A DNA stretch of 64,000 nt. Source: Flavobacteriaceae bacterium UBA7302 (GTDB taxonomy: Bacteria; Bacteroidota; Bacteroidia; Flavobacteriales; Flavobacteriaceae). The stretch covers positions 297,897 to 361,896 of the forward strand of contig DKQS01000001.1 in assembly GCA_002471825.1 (NCBI GenBank). The letters are read 5' to 3'. Within the stretch, counting starts at the first letter, position 1. Each line of letters starts with the position of its first letter. A program made the position numbers and the translations under genes. Below, piece after piece: positions 1 to 7,658 of this stretch. The notes under the pieces are model-generated. The model was given only the letters and a program-made list of their open reading frames with translations, searched no databases and had not been told where the DNA came from.

Positions 1-22
1 CTACCTACTGCTCTATCCCGCG
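1..22 (-). tRNA. tRNA-Met (initiator), 5' end only
   Basis: On the minus strand these bases read as a 7-base acceptor strand CGCGGGA, the spacer TA, a D-stem GAGC and a D-loop containing AGTAGGTAG. That is the start of a bacterial initiator tRNA; elongator tRNA-Met usually begins with GG. The anticodon and 3' half lie outside the window, so the identity is inferred from the 5' half alone. Confidence 0.72.
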
Positions 23-115
23 ATTTGGACTACAAATATAATACACAATCAAAGAACTAACCAAACTTTATTGAAACATTTTTATTCTGAAATGGTATAG
101 GCTTATAAATCTATC

Positions 116-123
116 TATCTTTG
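116..123 (+). promoter_or_regulatory. -7 promoter word of era
   Basis: TATCTTTG matches the Bacteroidota housekeeping -7 consensus TAnnTTTG. It ends only 4 bases before the era ATG, so transcription should begin at or next to the start codon and the mRNA would be nearly leaderless. No convincing TTG -33 element is seen at the usual distance. Confidence 0.5.
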
Positions 124-127
124 TTTT

Positions 128-1009
128 ATGACACACAAAGCAGGTTTTGTCAATATTATTGGCAACCCAAATGTTGGTAAATCAACCTTAATGAACGCCT
201 TGGTCGGCGAAAAACTATCCATCGTAACACCAAAAGCCCAGACGACTCGTCATCGAATTCTTGGTATCGTGAATGAAGAAGATTATCAAATTGTTTTTTC
301 AGACACACCAGGGATATTAAATCCGGCTTACGAATTGCAAGAATCCATGATGGATTTCGTTAAATCTGCTTTTGACGATGCTGATGTGATCATCTACATG
401 GTGGAAGTTGGAGAAACCGAAATCAAAAACAAACAGTTTCTAAAACGCATCAAGCACTCGAAAGTCCCAGTAATCTTGCTACTCAACAAAATTGATTTGT
501 CAACCCCAGAAGAAGTAGAACAACGCATCAGTTTTTGGAGAGAAACCGTACCCAATTCTTTTGTCTATGTTATTTCGGCATTGGAAAAATTCAATGTGGA
601 ATCGGTGTTCTATAAAATCATCGAACTGCTGCCTGAGAGCCCACCTTTCTATCCGAAGGATCAACTTACGGACAAACCTGAGCGATTCTTTGTGAATGAA
701 AAAATTCGAGAAAAGATTTTAACGCATTACAAAAAGGAAATTCCGTATTCAGTGGAAGTTGAAACCGAATCGTTTCAAGAGGAACCCAATATCGTTCGCA
801 TTCGATCGGTGATTATGGTTGAAAGAGATACTCAAAAAGGTATCATTATCGGTCACAAAGGAACTGCCATCAAACGCGTGGGTGCTGAAGCACGGAAAGA
901 TTTGGAAATCTTTTTTGGAAAAAAGGTCTATTTGGAACTTTTTGTGAAAGTCAACAAAAACTGGAGAAGCAATCAAAATCAATTGAAACGATTCGGATAC
1001 AAAGATTAG
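128..1009 (+). CDS. era: GTPase Era, 30S ribosome assembly
   Basis: Era binds the 3' end of 16S rRNA and helps mature the small ribosomal subunit at the inner face of the membrane. The 293-residue protein has the family's usual length. P-loop GNPNVGKS is at residues 12-19, DTPG at 59-62, NKID at 120-123 and the G5 SAL at 150-152. The C-terminal KH domain carries the RNA-binding loop with GHKG around 242-245. The ATG sits just after a -7 promoter word. The gene converges on a small membrane-protein gene, sharing a 4-base overlap that contains both stop codons. Another ribosome-assembly GTPase, der, follows 0.6 kb downstream. The identification is secure. Confidence 0.98.
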   Translation: MTHKAGFVNIIGNPNVGKSTLMNALVGEKLSIVTPKAQTTRHRILGIVNEEDYQIVFSDTPGILNPAYELQESMMDFVKSAFDDADVIIYMVEVGETEIKNKQFLKRIKHSKVPVILLLNKIDLSTPEEVEQRISFWRETVPNSFVYVISALEKFNVESVFYKIIELLPESPPFYPKDQLTDKPERFFVNEKIREKILTHYKKEIPYSVEVETESFQEEPNIVRIRSVIMVERDTQKGIIIGHKGTAIKRVGAEARKDLEIFFGKKVYLELFVKVNKNWRSNQNQLKRFGYKD

Positions 1010-1512
1010 GCTTCAATTACTTCGAGCATAAAATCGTGTAAGTCTTCCATCTGCTTCCGACCGGTATCCTTTCCTAATTTCCCGATGAAATAAAGCACAA
1101 TCCAAACGAAGGGTAACACGACCAACATAACTGTTGGAAAAAACAAAGATCCTTTCAAAGAATACCTCGAATACAACATCACTAAAAATCCTAGAAAGGA
1201 AGTTCCAATTACAAAATGAATGAACATAAAGAAGGTCCATAACTGAGGTTTTGGTCCGAACAAACCCTTCAGTTTTGTTTGTCCCTCACCTTGGTCTAAA
1301 AGTTCTAAATTCAATTGTGGCGACCATAAATGATCATCCTTTTTTGGGATGGACAGAAAAATATGCGAACCAGAAATCTTCCCATTAAAACGGCAATTTT
1401 CATCTTTAATGCTGGCCTTGAAACGCGCTAGCACATCATCATGAGGTTCCGATAAATCAATGGAAAATCTAGGTCTTAAATGGACTTCACTATTCCGTTT
1501 CTCTACTAACAT
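1006..1512 (-). CDS. Small two-helix membrane protein, unknown function
   Basis: I do not recognise a named family. The 168-residue protein has a soluble N-terminal part (about 1-88) with alternating hydrophobic residues that suggest a beta-sandwich. Two membrane helices follow (about 92-113 and 121-143), then a short charged tail. It lies between era and der on the opposite strand and overlaps the era stop by 4 bases. Codon use resembles the neighbours, and the reading frame is long and uninterrupted, so it is probably a real gene. The position next to ribosome-assembly GTPases gives no functional clue. Confidence 0.75.
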   Translation of the reverse strand: MLVEKRNSEVHLRPRFSIDLSEPHDDVLARFKASIKDENCRFNGKISGSHIFLSIPKKDDHLWSPQLNLELLDQGEGQTKLKGLFGPKPQLWTFFMFIHFVIGTSFLGFLVMLYSRYSLKGSLFFPTVMLVVLPFVWIVLYFIGKLGKDTGRKQMEDLHDFMLEVIEA

Positions 1513-1602
1513 ACTTCGAAAATGAAACCACAGAGTGCGGTTGTAAAGTTTTTGGTTTGGTTTACTTTTCCAAATTACAATAAAAAATGCAACCTTTAAT
1601 TG

Positions 1603-1610
1603 TACATTTG
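1603..1610 (+). promoter_or_regulatory. -7 promoter word of der
   Basis: TACATTTG fits TAnnTTTG and lies 19 bases before the ATG at 1630. It overlaps the first codons of the longer open frame that begins at 1600, which argues that translation starts at 1630. Confidence 0.55.
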
Positions 1611-1629
1611 CAGAATATTAGAGCATTGT

Positions 1630-2943
1630 ATGAATTCAATTGTTGCCATTGTAGGAAGACCAAACGTTGGAAAATCGACTTTTTTTAATCGATTGGTACA
1701 ACGCAGAGAAGCCATCGTAGATTCTGTGAGTGGTGTGACTCGCGATCGTCATTATGGCAAATCGGACTGGAACGGAAAAGAGTTTTCTGTGATTGATACC
1801 GGTGGGTACGCCATTGGATCCGATGACATCTTTGAAGAAGAAATTAGAAAACAAGTAAACCTCGCGATTGATGAGGCTGATATTATTGTTTTTGTGGTAG
1901 ATGTTGAAGACGGAATCACTCCGATGGATACCGAAGTTGCCAAATTACTTCGTAAGATTAAAAAACCCATTTTCCTAGCGGTAAATAAGGTTGATAACGC
2001 CATGCGCGCCAATGATGCGGTTGAGTTTTACAACCTAGGCTTGGGCGACTACTACACCATTTCTTCCATCAATGGAAGTGGAACAGGCGAATTATTGGAT
2101 GCCATTTCAGAAAAAGTTAATGATAAAGAAGAAGACCTTGAGGGAAGCGCTGACGAACTTCCAAGATTTGCTGTAGTGGGAAGACCTAATGCAGGAAAAT
2201 CATCCTTCATCAATGCATTAATTGGAGAAGATCGGAATATTGTGACCAATATTGCTGGAACTACCAGAGATTCTATCGACACCAAATACAACCGTTTTGG
2301 ATTTGATTTTAACCTTGTTGATACAGCCGGAATTCGGAAGAAATCTAAGGTAAAAGAAGACCTCGAGTTTTACTCAGTAATGCGAGCTATTCGTTCTATT
2401 GAATATTCAGACGTTATTCTCTTAATGATTGATGCCACGAGAGGATTTGAAGGACAAGACGAGAAAATTTTTTGGTTGGCAGAAAAGAATCGAAAGGGAA
2501 TAGTGATCTTAGTGAACAAGTGGGACTTGATTGAAAAGGAAACCAATACCATGAAGAAGTTTCAACAAGAGATCCTAAGAAAAGTGGAACCTTTCACAGA
2601 CATTCCAGTATTGTTCATTTCGGCTTTAACCAAGCAAAGAATTTATAAAGCTATTGAAACGGCGGTAGAGGTTTTTGAAAACAGAAAGAACCGAATCAAG
2701 ACCAGTCAGCTTAACGATGCCATGCTTGAAATCGTGAAAAGTTATCCGCCTCCAGCGATTAAAGGAAAGTATATCAAAATCAAATATTGCATGCAGTTAC
2801 CCACTGCAACACCACAGTTTGTATTTTTTTGTAACTTACCACAGTATGTGAAAGACCCGTATAAACGATTTGTAGAGAATAAGTTACGTGAGCGATTTAA
2901 CTTTTCGGGCGTTCCAATAACCATCTATTTTAGACAAAAATAA
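1630..2943 (+). CDS. der: Double-GTPase Der (EngA), 50S ribosome assembly
   Basis: Der has two tandem GTPase domains and a KH-like RNA-binding domain, and is needed for maturation of the large ribosomal subunit. In the 437-residue protein the first P-loop GRPNVGKS is at 9-16 and its NKVD at 119-122. The second P-loop GRPNAGKS is at 184-191, with DTAG at 231-234 and NKWD at 296-299. The KH-like domain occupies roughly 350-437. An in-frame start at 1600 would add ten residues, but it lies inside the promoter word, and family members begin directly before the first P-loop strand. The identification is secure. Confidence 0.98.
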   Translation: MNSIVAIVGRPNVGKSTFFNRLVQRREAIVDSVSGVTRDRHYGKSDWNGKEFSVIDTGGYAIGSDDIFEEEIRKQVNLAIDEADIIVFVVDVEDGITPMDTEVAKLLRKIKKPIFLAVNKVDNAMRANDAVEFYNLGLGDYYTISSINGSGTGELLDAISEKVNDKEEDLEGSADELPRFAVVGRPNAGKSSFINALIGEDRNIVTNIAGTTRDSIDTKYNRFGFDFNLVDTAGIRKKSKVKEDLEFYSVMRAIRSIEYSDVILLMIDATRGFEGQDEKIFWLAEKNRKGIVILVNKWDLIEKETNTMKKFQQEILRKVEPFTDIPVLFISALTKQRIYKAIETAVEVFENRKNRIKTSQLNDAMLEIVKSYPPPAIKGKYIKIKYCMQLPTATPQFVFFCNLPQYVKDPYKRFVENKLRERFNFSGVPITIYFRQK

Positions 2944-2997
2944 TTTTTGTAATAAATCGGCAACTTTTTCGTCTAACAAGAATAAAACTAGCCTACT

Positions 2998-5379
2998 ATG
3001 GAAATCATGAACTCCTTAAATCAACAAGAGCTTCCTTTACAGCTTAACATATCGTTCCGAAAGGTTTATGATAGTTATTTGAAATATGCCGAAGAATCAC
3101 ATGCACATCATCCCTTTCAAGAGGCAGCAAAATTAGTTGTGGAGGAAATGAAAGACTATCCTGAGCTTATCGATGGTTTTTCTGATGTTTCCCTTTTGGA
3201 AAAATATAAAGATCAAGTTGAGTTATTGTTAGAACCGCTATTTCCTGAACCATTATTGTTGAATGAAATTAAGGCGGCTAGTATTCCTTTTTCATTCACC
3301 TCATTCAAATTCACCACAAGGTTTGAAAACATTTTAAAGAATGCAGGAGAAGGCTATGAATTAGAAGTACGAAACTTTCAAGAAGAAGACATGTACATCA
3401 TGGCATGTACCTTCATTTTAGGATTTTACTACCAATTCAAGGTAGATATGAAACGTCCTTTCTACTTTAACATTCCTGATAAAACAACGGGCACTACCAG
3501 ATACTATAGAGCCGCTTTTAATGGCGATTTTGCAGACATTACCAAAACAGATAAAGCTCCAGAGTTAACCAAAGAAGACTGTAAGGAATTGTTGGATAAT
3601 TTCCACAATATTGATATTTGGAAAGAAAAATTACCACCAAATAGCTACATTTTCAAAGGATTCGGAATCATCAATCTATTCGATGTTACCGCTGAGGAAA
3701 TGGTTTCTGCCGTAAAAGCCAATCTATTAGCTGGTGATGACAACCTCATTGGAAGCTTAGAGGACAATCTTCGCGACTTTTATGCAATTAAAGACCTTCG
3801 CTTGGGCTATAGCATTTTCGATAAGGTGCGCGATAACATGTGTTCTTCTACAAAGAAGAAATCAGACAGTTTAATTTTTAACAACGAAACAGAAATTGAT
3901 TGTGAAAGCGGATTCTTCTGTGACGGAATCATGAACAGGGTATTTAAGAAACAGAAAACCTTCATCATTTCCGACGTAGAGAAATATGGTGAACTCACCA
4001 ATTACAATCCCTTTTATCACAATTTGAAAAAAGCCAATCTCCAAAGTATTCTCTTGATTCCGATAGAAGCAAGCAATACCGGGGATTTAGCACTATTGGA
4101 AATTGCCTCACCAAGACCTTACGACTTGAATAGTGTTAACATCAACAAGCTGAAAGATATTCTTCCAGTGTTTGAAGCCGCTGTGAAAAGATCTTCAGAA
4201 GAACATCAGAATATTTTAGAAGCTACCATTCAAGAAAATTATACCTCCATTCATCCATCGGTCAAATGGCGTTTTTATGAGGCCGCTCAAAAGTACTTCT
4301 TAGAATCCATGAATCAGCAAGATGCTGTTTTGGATGAAATTGTATTCAACGATGTATTTCCGCTTTTTGCTCAAAGTGACATCAAAGGTTCCTCAACAGC
4401 GCGAAACACAGCCATTCAAAAAGACTTGGTAACCCAACTTACCTTGGCGATTGATGTGTTGAAAGAGGCATGTAAATCAGAAAAACTACCGATTTATGAC
4501 GAGTTGATGTTCCGTGTTTCAAAGTATTTGGATGCGGTTGAAAATGGCTTGAAAGCAGGTGATGAAATTTCAATTCTAGATTTCTTGAAACGTGAAATAT
4601 ATCCAGTTTTCAATCATATTCGAACTTTAAATGCCGATTTGAAGGAAAAAGTAGCCATATACAAAGCGCGTTTGAATTCGGAATTGGGCGTTGTGTATGA
4701 GTTTCGAAAAAACTACGAAGAGAGTGTTACGCAGATCAATGACAAACTAACCCGTTTCATTGACCACCAACAGAAGACGGCTCAAGAGATGTTCCCACAT
4801 TATTTTGAGAGATACAAAACTGATGGTGTGGAGTTTAACATGTACATCGGGCAGTCCATCACCAATGAAAAAACCTATAACGAAGTGTATCTATACAACC
4901 TTCGTTTGTGGCAGTTGCAGGTGCTTTACGGAATGGAGAACATTGCGTTTGCAGAACGTGAACATCTTGCCGAAGATTTACGAATAGCGAGTTTATTATT
5001 GGTTCACAGCAATGCTATGGCCATTAAATTTCGAATGGATGAAAAACAATTTGACGTAGATGGCGCTTACAACATTCGTTATGAAATCATCAAAAAGCGA
5101 ATCGACAAAGCCTTCATTCGAGGAACTCAAGAACGATTGACCACACCAGGAAAAATAGCCATTGTCTATTCACAAGACAAAGATGCTCAAGAGTATTTGA
5201 AGTATATCAAATACATGCAATCGAAAAACCAATTAGGAAAAGTAGAACAATTGCAATTGGAAGATTTACAGGGTGTATCTGGCTTGAAAGCCTTACGGGT
5301 TGAGGTTATTTATCAAAAGGATTTCGAAGAGAAAGAATCCATCACCTTCAAAGACCTCATTGAAGAAATTCAGGGTTAA
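2998..5379 (+). CDS. Large GAF-like domain protein
   Basis: This 793-residue soluble protein has no signal peptide, membrane helix or catalytic motif I can name. A central region (about 260-410) has the spacing and hydrophobic pattern of a GAF small-molecule-binding domain, including a stretch of the type ILLIPIE...LLEIASP. The long C-terminal half is mostly helical. Proteins of this size annotated only as GAF-domain proteins are common in Flavobacteriia. A second ATG at 3007 is an equally possible start. It follows der by 54 bases and converges on the HD-PycTM fusion, with which it shares its stop region. A sensory or scaffold role is a guess. Confidence 0.75.
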   Translation: MEIMNSLNQQELPLQLNISFRKVYDSYLKYAEESHAHHPFQEAAKLVVEEMKDYPELIDGFSDVSLLEKYKDQVELLLEPLFPEPLLLNEIKAASIPFSFTSFKFTTRFENILKNAGEGYELEVRNFQEEDMYIMACTFILGFYYQFKVDMKRPFYFNIPDKTTGTTRYYRAAFNGDFADITKTDKAPELTKEDCKELLDNFHNIDIWKEKLPPNSYIFKGFGIINLFDVTAEEMVSAVKANLLAGDDNLIGSLEDNLRDFYAIKDLRLGYSIFDKVRDNMCSSTKKKSDSLIFNNETEIDCESGFFCDGIMNRVFKKQKTFIISDVEKYGELTNYNPFYHNLKKANLQSILLIPIEASNTGDLALLEIASPRPYDLNSVNINKLKDILPVFEAAVKRSSEEHQNILEATIQENYTSIHPSVKWRFYEAAQKYFLESMNQQDAVLDEIVFNDVFPLFAQSDIKGSSTARNTAIQKDLVTQLTLAIDVLKEACKSEKLPIYDELMFRVSKYLDAVENGLKAGDEISILDFLKREIYPVFNHIRTLNADLKEKVAIYKARLNSELGVVYEFRKNYEESVTQINDKLTRFIDHQQKTAQEMFPHYFERYKTDGVEFNMYIGQSITNEKTYNEVYLYNLRLWQLQVLYGMENIAFAEREHLAEDLRIASLLLVHSNAMAIKFRMDEKQFDVDGAYNIRYEIIKKRIDKAFIRGTQERLTTPGKIAIVYSQDKDAQEYLKYIKYMQSKNQLGKVEQLQLEDLQGVSGLKALRVEVIYQKDFEEKESITFKDLIEEIQG

Positions 5380-6572
5380 GAACTTTGCATGATAAAGGCA
5401 ACGGTAAAGGCAATTACACTCACAATGATGCCTATCATAAAGACATTGTAGGTTACTCGCAGGAGTCCATATTTTCTATTTAATACCAATCCCAGAAAGT
5501 ACAAATCCTTGGTCAAAGAGCCATAGAGATAATCGCGATCCTGCATCATTTCTGTGATTCCCCATTCGAAATCATTCAATTTCATCTTGTGGAAATTTCC
5601 GAAGAATAAAAGATTCACCTTTTTGTTGGCAACATCTTCCTTGGTAAACTTTCCTTGGGTCACATTGGGTCTGGTTGCCAAAATGGATAAGATCATGCAA
5701 ATCACCGTAAAAAAGATGAAAATAACTGAAGGGATGACCAGATACGTATTGGACGGATTATCAAGTTTCGGTATCAATGTCGAAAAAGTCATTGAAATAA
5801 TAATGGCATTTACCGACAATAAAATATTTGCTTTTGTATCGGCAATATCACTCAAGGTAATGTGATTTCTCAAGGCTACGCGAAACATAGTTTCCACACC
5901 GCGTTCTGGAACTTCACCTTTCTTTTTCTTCAGGTCGATAGCCTCCTTTTTCTGTTTGAACTTTTTACTATCCTCAAGTCTTTGTTTTTTAATCTTGAGC
6001 AGTCTAGAAATATTTTTTGATTTGGTCTGTGACCAGTTTTTTAAGGCGTATTCCGAATAATATTTGTGCTGATTGGATAAGAAATCCAAATTGGTATCCA
6101 ACCAATCGGCATCCTTTATTTTTTTATCCTGAGTAAGTTCTATTTCTCTTTTTAACAACTCAGAATAATCGAGAAAACTCTTTGAACCCAAATGAGCACA
6201 ATCGGCATCACGAATGATATTTTGCAATTCTCCATGAGGTTCTTCTTCCATCTGCGTAGCAAGAATGATTTCATTAATGGAATCAATCCGATCTTTTTCA
6301 AGTCCTTTATCCTCGAAGAACTTTCCTGCTATTTTGGTGCTTTCTGCTTCATGACCCTCAGCTTTCTTGACGAATCCAGTATCATGAAACCAAGCTGCTA
6401 ACAATAGGTTTTCTTTTTCTACTTCTGTTAATTCAGCATCTTCGGTCATCTCCTGCACCTTTTGCACTACCCTTTGGGTGTGAGGCAGATTGTGATACAC
6501 ATATTTTGAATCCAAACTTTCATTTAAAAGCTTCAGAACAAAACTCTCTGCTTCCTTAACAATTTCACTCAT
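5376..6572 (-). CDS. HD-domain hydrolase fused to a PycTM-like (DUF5706) membrane domain
   Basis: From the ATG at 6572 the protein has 398 residues. The N-terminal HD phosphohydrolase domain shows H31, H63-D64 (WFHDTG) and D124 (RDADCAH), the usual metal ligands. After a charged helical linker (about 180-225, rich in Lys/Glu), residues 225-396 match the DUF5706 family. That family includes the membrane effectors (PycTM) of Pycsar anti-phage systems; here it shows VALRNHITLSDIADTKAN and membrane helices near 250-270, 278-300 and 375-395. No pyrimidine cyclase lies next to it, so a defence role is unproven. It may be a housekeeping nucleotide hydrolase tethered to the membrane. A longer frame to 6611 overlaps the promoter word and is rejected. 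Confidence 0.85.
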   Translation of the reverse strand: MSEIVKEAESFVLKLLNESLDSKYVYHNLPHTQRVVQKVQEMTEDAELTEVEKENLLLAAWFHDTGFVKKAEGHEAESTKIAGKFFEDKGLEKDRIDSINEIILATQMEEEPHGELQNIIRDADCAHLGSKSFLDYSELLKREIELTQDKKIKDADWLDTNLDFLSNQHKYYSEYALKNWSQTKSKNISRLLKIKKQRLEDSKKFKQKKEAIDLKKKKGEVPERGVETMFRVALRNHITLSDIADTKANILLSVNAIIISMTFSTLIPKLDNPSNTYLVIPSVIFIFFTVICMILSILATRPNVTQGKFTKEDVANKKVNLLFFGNFHKMKLNDFEWGITEMMQDRDYLYGSLTKDLYFLGLVLNRKYGLLRVTYNVFMIGIIVSVIAFTVAFIMQSS

Positions 6573-6592
6573 GATTATTGATGATTTGAATT

Positions 6593-6600
6593 CAAATGTA
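6593..6600 (-). promoter_or_regulatory. -7 promoter word of the HD-PycTM gene
   Basis: The minus strand reads TACATTTG (consensus TAnnTTTG) 20 bases before the ATG at 6572. It supports that start over the longer frame beginning at 6611. No clear -33 TTG is seen. Confidence 0.45.
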
Positions 6601-6670
6601 AAGAAATTCAATCACTTTTCCCCTTCTATTGGTCCGACTATAAGTATCTTGCAGTAGAAGATTGATTATT

Positions 6671-7129
6671 ATGCTTACCTGGAAAAATATTATTCATTTT
6701 GCAACGAAAGGAAATCCTGTTCCTTCAAGGAGAGTAGAGAAAACAGAAGAAGAATGGCGCAAAATTTTAACACCCGAGCAATTTCGAATCACAAGATTAA
6801 AAGGTACCGAAAGACCTCACAGTGGTGCTTTGTGTACCATTTATGACGAAGGTAAATACAATTGTGTTTGCTGCGGAAACCCTTTGTTTGATTCGACCAT
6901 TAAATTTAGTTCGGGTACGGGTTGGCCAAGTTTTACCCAACCTATTGAAGAAAATTCAATTCAATACATCAGAGACACGTCCTTCGGAATGGTTCGTGTA
7001 GAGGTTTTATGCAATACTTGCGACGCACACTTAGGTCATGTATTTCCAGATGGACCGGAGCCAAGTGGTTTGCGTTACTGTATCAACTCAGAGTCTATGC
7101 AACTCGAAAAATCTACTGCAAATGAGTAA
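6671..7129 (+). CDS. msrB: Peptide-methionine (R)-S-oxide reductase MsrB
   Basis: MsrB reduces the R epimer of methionine sulfoxide in proteins using thioredoxin. The 152-residue protein carries two zinc CxxC pairs (C65/C68 and C114/C117), the substrate-pocket segment GTGWPSF (82-88) and the catalytic Cys137 in RYCINS. The ATG at 6671 is chosen; a TTG 9 bases upstream would add three residues. No signal peptide is seen, so it is probably cytoplasmic. It opens an operon in which msrA and selO follow with overlapping start and stop codons, and it diverges from the HD-PycTM gene. Confidence 0.97.
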   Translation: MLTWKNIIHFATKGNPVPSRRVEKTEEEWRKILTPEQFRITRLKGTERPHSGALCTIYDEGKYNCVCCGNPLFDSTIKFSSGTGWPSFTQPIEENSIQYIRDTSFGMVRVEVLCNTCDAHLGHVFPDGPEPSGLRYCINSESMQLEKSTANE

Positions 7130-7658
7130 AAATCTACAACTTGCCACCCTTGGTGGAGGCTGTTTCTGGTGCACCGAAGCGGTATTCCAAGAAGTAAAAG
7201 GTGTTGAAAGCATCGTTTCAGGATATGCAGGTGGAAATGCTCCTGGGAGACCTACCTATCGAGAAATTTGCTCAGGTTTAACTGGTCATGCTGAAGTTAT
7301 CCAAATCGAATTTGATGCTGATGTCATTTCTTTTGAAGACATCTTAATCATTTTCATGACCACTCATGATCCGACAACCTTAAATCGTCAAGGTGCTGAT
7401 GTAGGTACCCAATACCGATCGGTAATTTTTTATCACGATCAAATTCAAAAAAACATTGCCGAAAAGGTGATCGCTGGATTGGCTGAATTTTTTGAAAACA
7501 AAATAGTTACCGAAATCTCTGAGCTTCCCATTTTTTACGAAGCCGAAGAATACCATCAAAACTACTACAGAAGCAATCCTAATCAGGGTTACTGCAGTTT
7601 TGTGATTACTCCAAAGTTGACCAAATTAAGAAAGTTACACGCCGATAAACTCCGATGA
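7122..7658 (+). CDS. msrA: Peptide-methionine (S)-S-oxide reductase MsrA
   Basis: MsrA repairs the S epimer of methionine sulfoxide, complementing MsrB. The 178-residue protein begins with the diagnostic GGCFWCTEA motif, with catalytic Cys14 and Cys17. It has the conserved YAGG and GHAE segments and a probable resolving Cys158 in NQGYCSF. The start at 7122 overlaps the msrB stop by 8 bases (ATGAGTAA), which suggests translational coupling. The open frame extends upstream to 7038, but that part only mirrors msrB. The gene ends in a 4-base ATGA overlap with selO. Confidence 0.97.
   Translation: MSKNLQLATLGGGCFWCTEAVFQEVKGVESIVSGYAGGNAPGRPTYREICSGLTGHAEVIQIEFDADVISFEDILIIFMTTHDPTTLNRQGADVGTQYRSVIFYHDQIQKNIAEKVIAGLAEFFENKIVTEISELPIFYEAEEYHQNYYRSNPNQGYCSFVITPKLTKLRKLHADKLR

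Noticed and set aside
1600..1629. Longer start of der
   Set aside because: It overlaps the -7 promoter word at 1603-1610, and family members start right before the first P-loop strand.
5376..6572. Complete Pycsar anti-phage system
   Set aside because: No pyrimidine cyclase gene or other defence gene is adjacent; only the effector-like domain is present.
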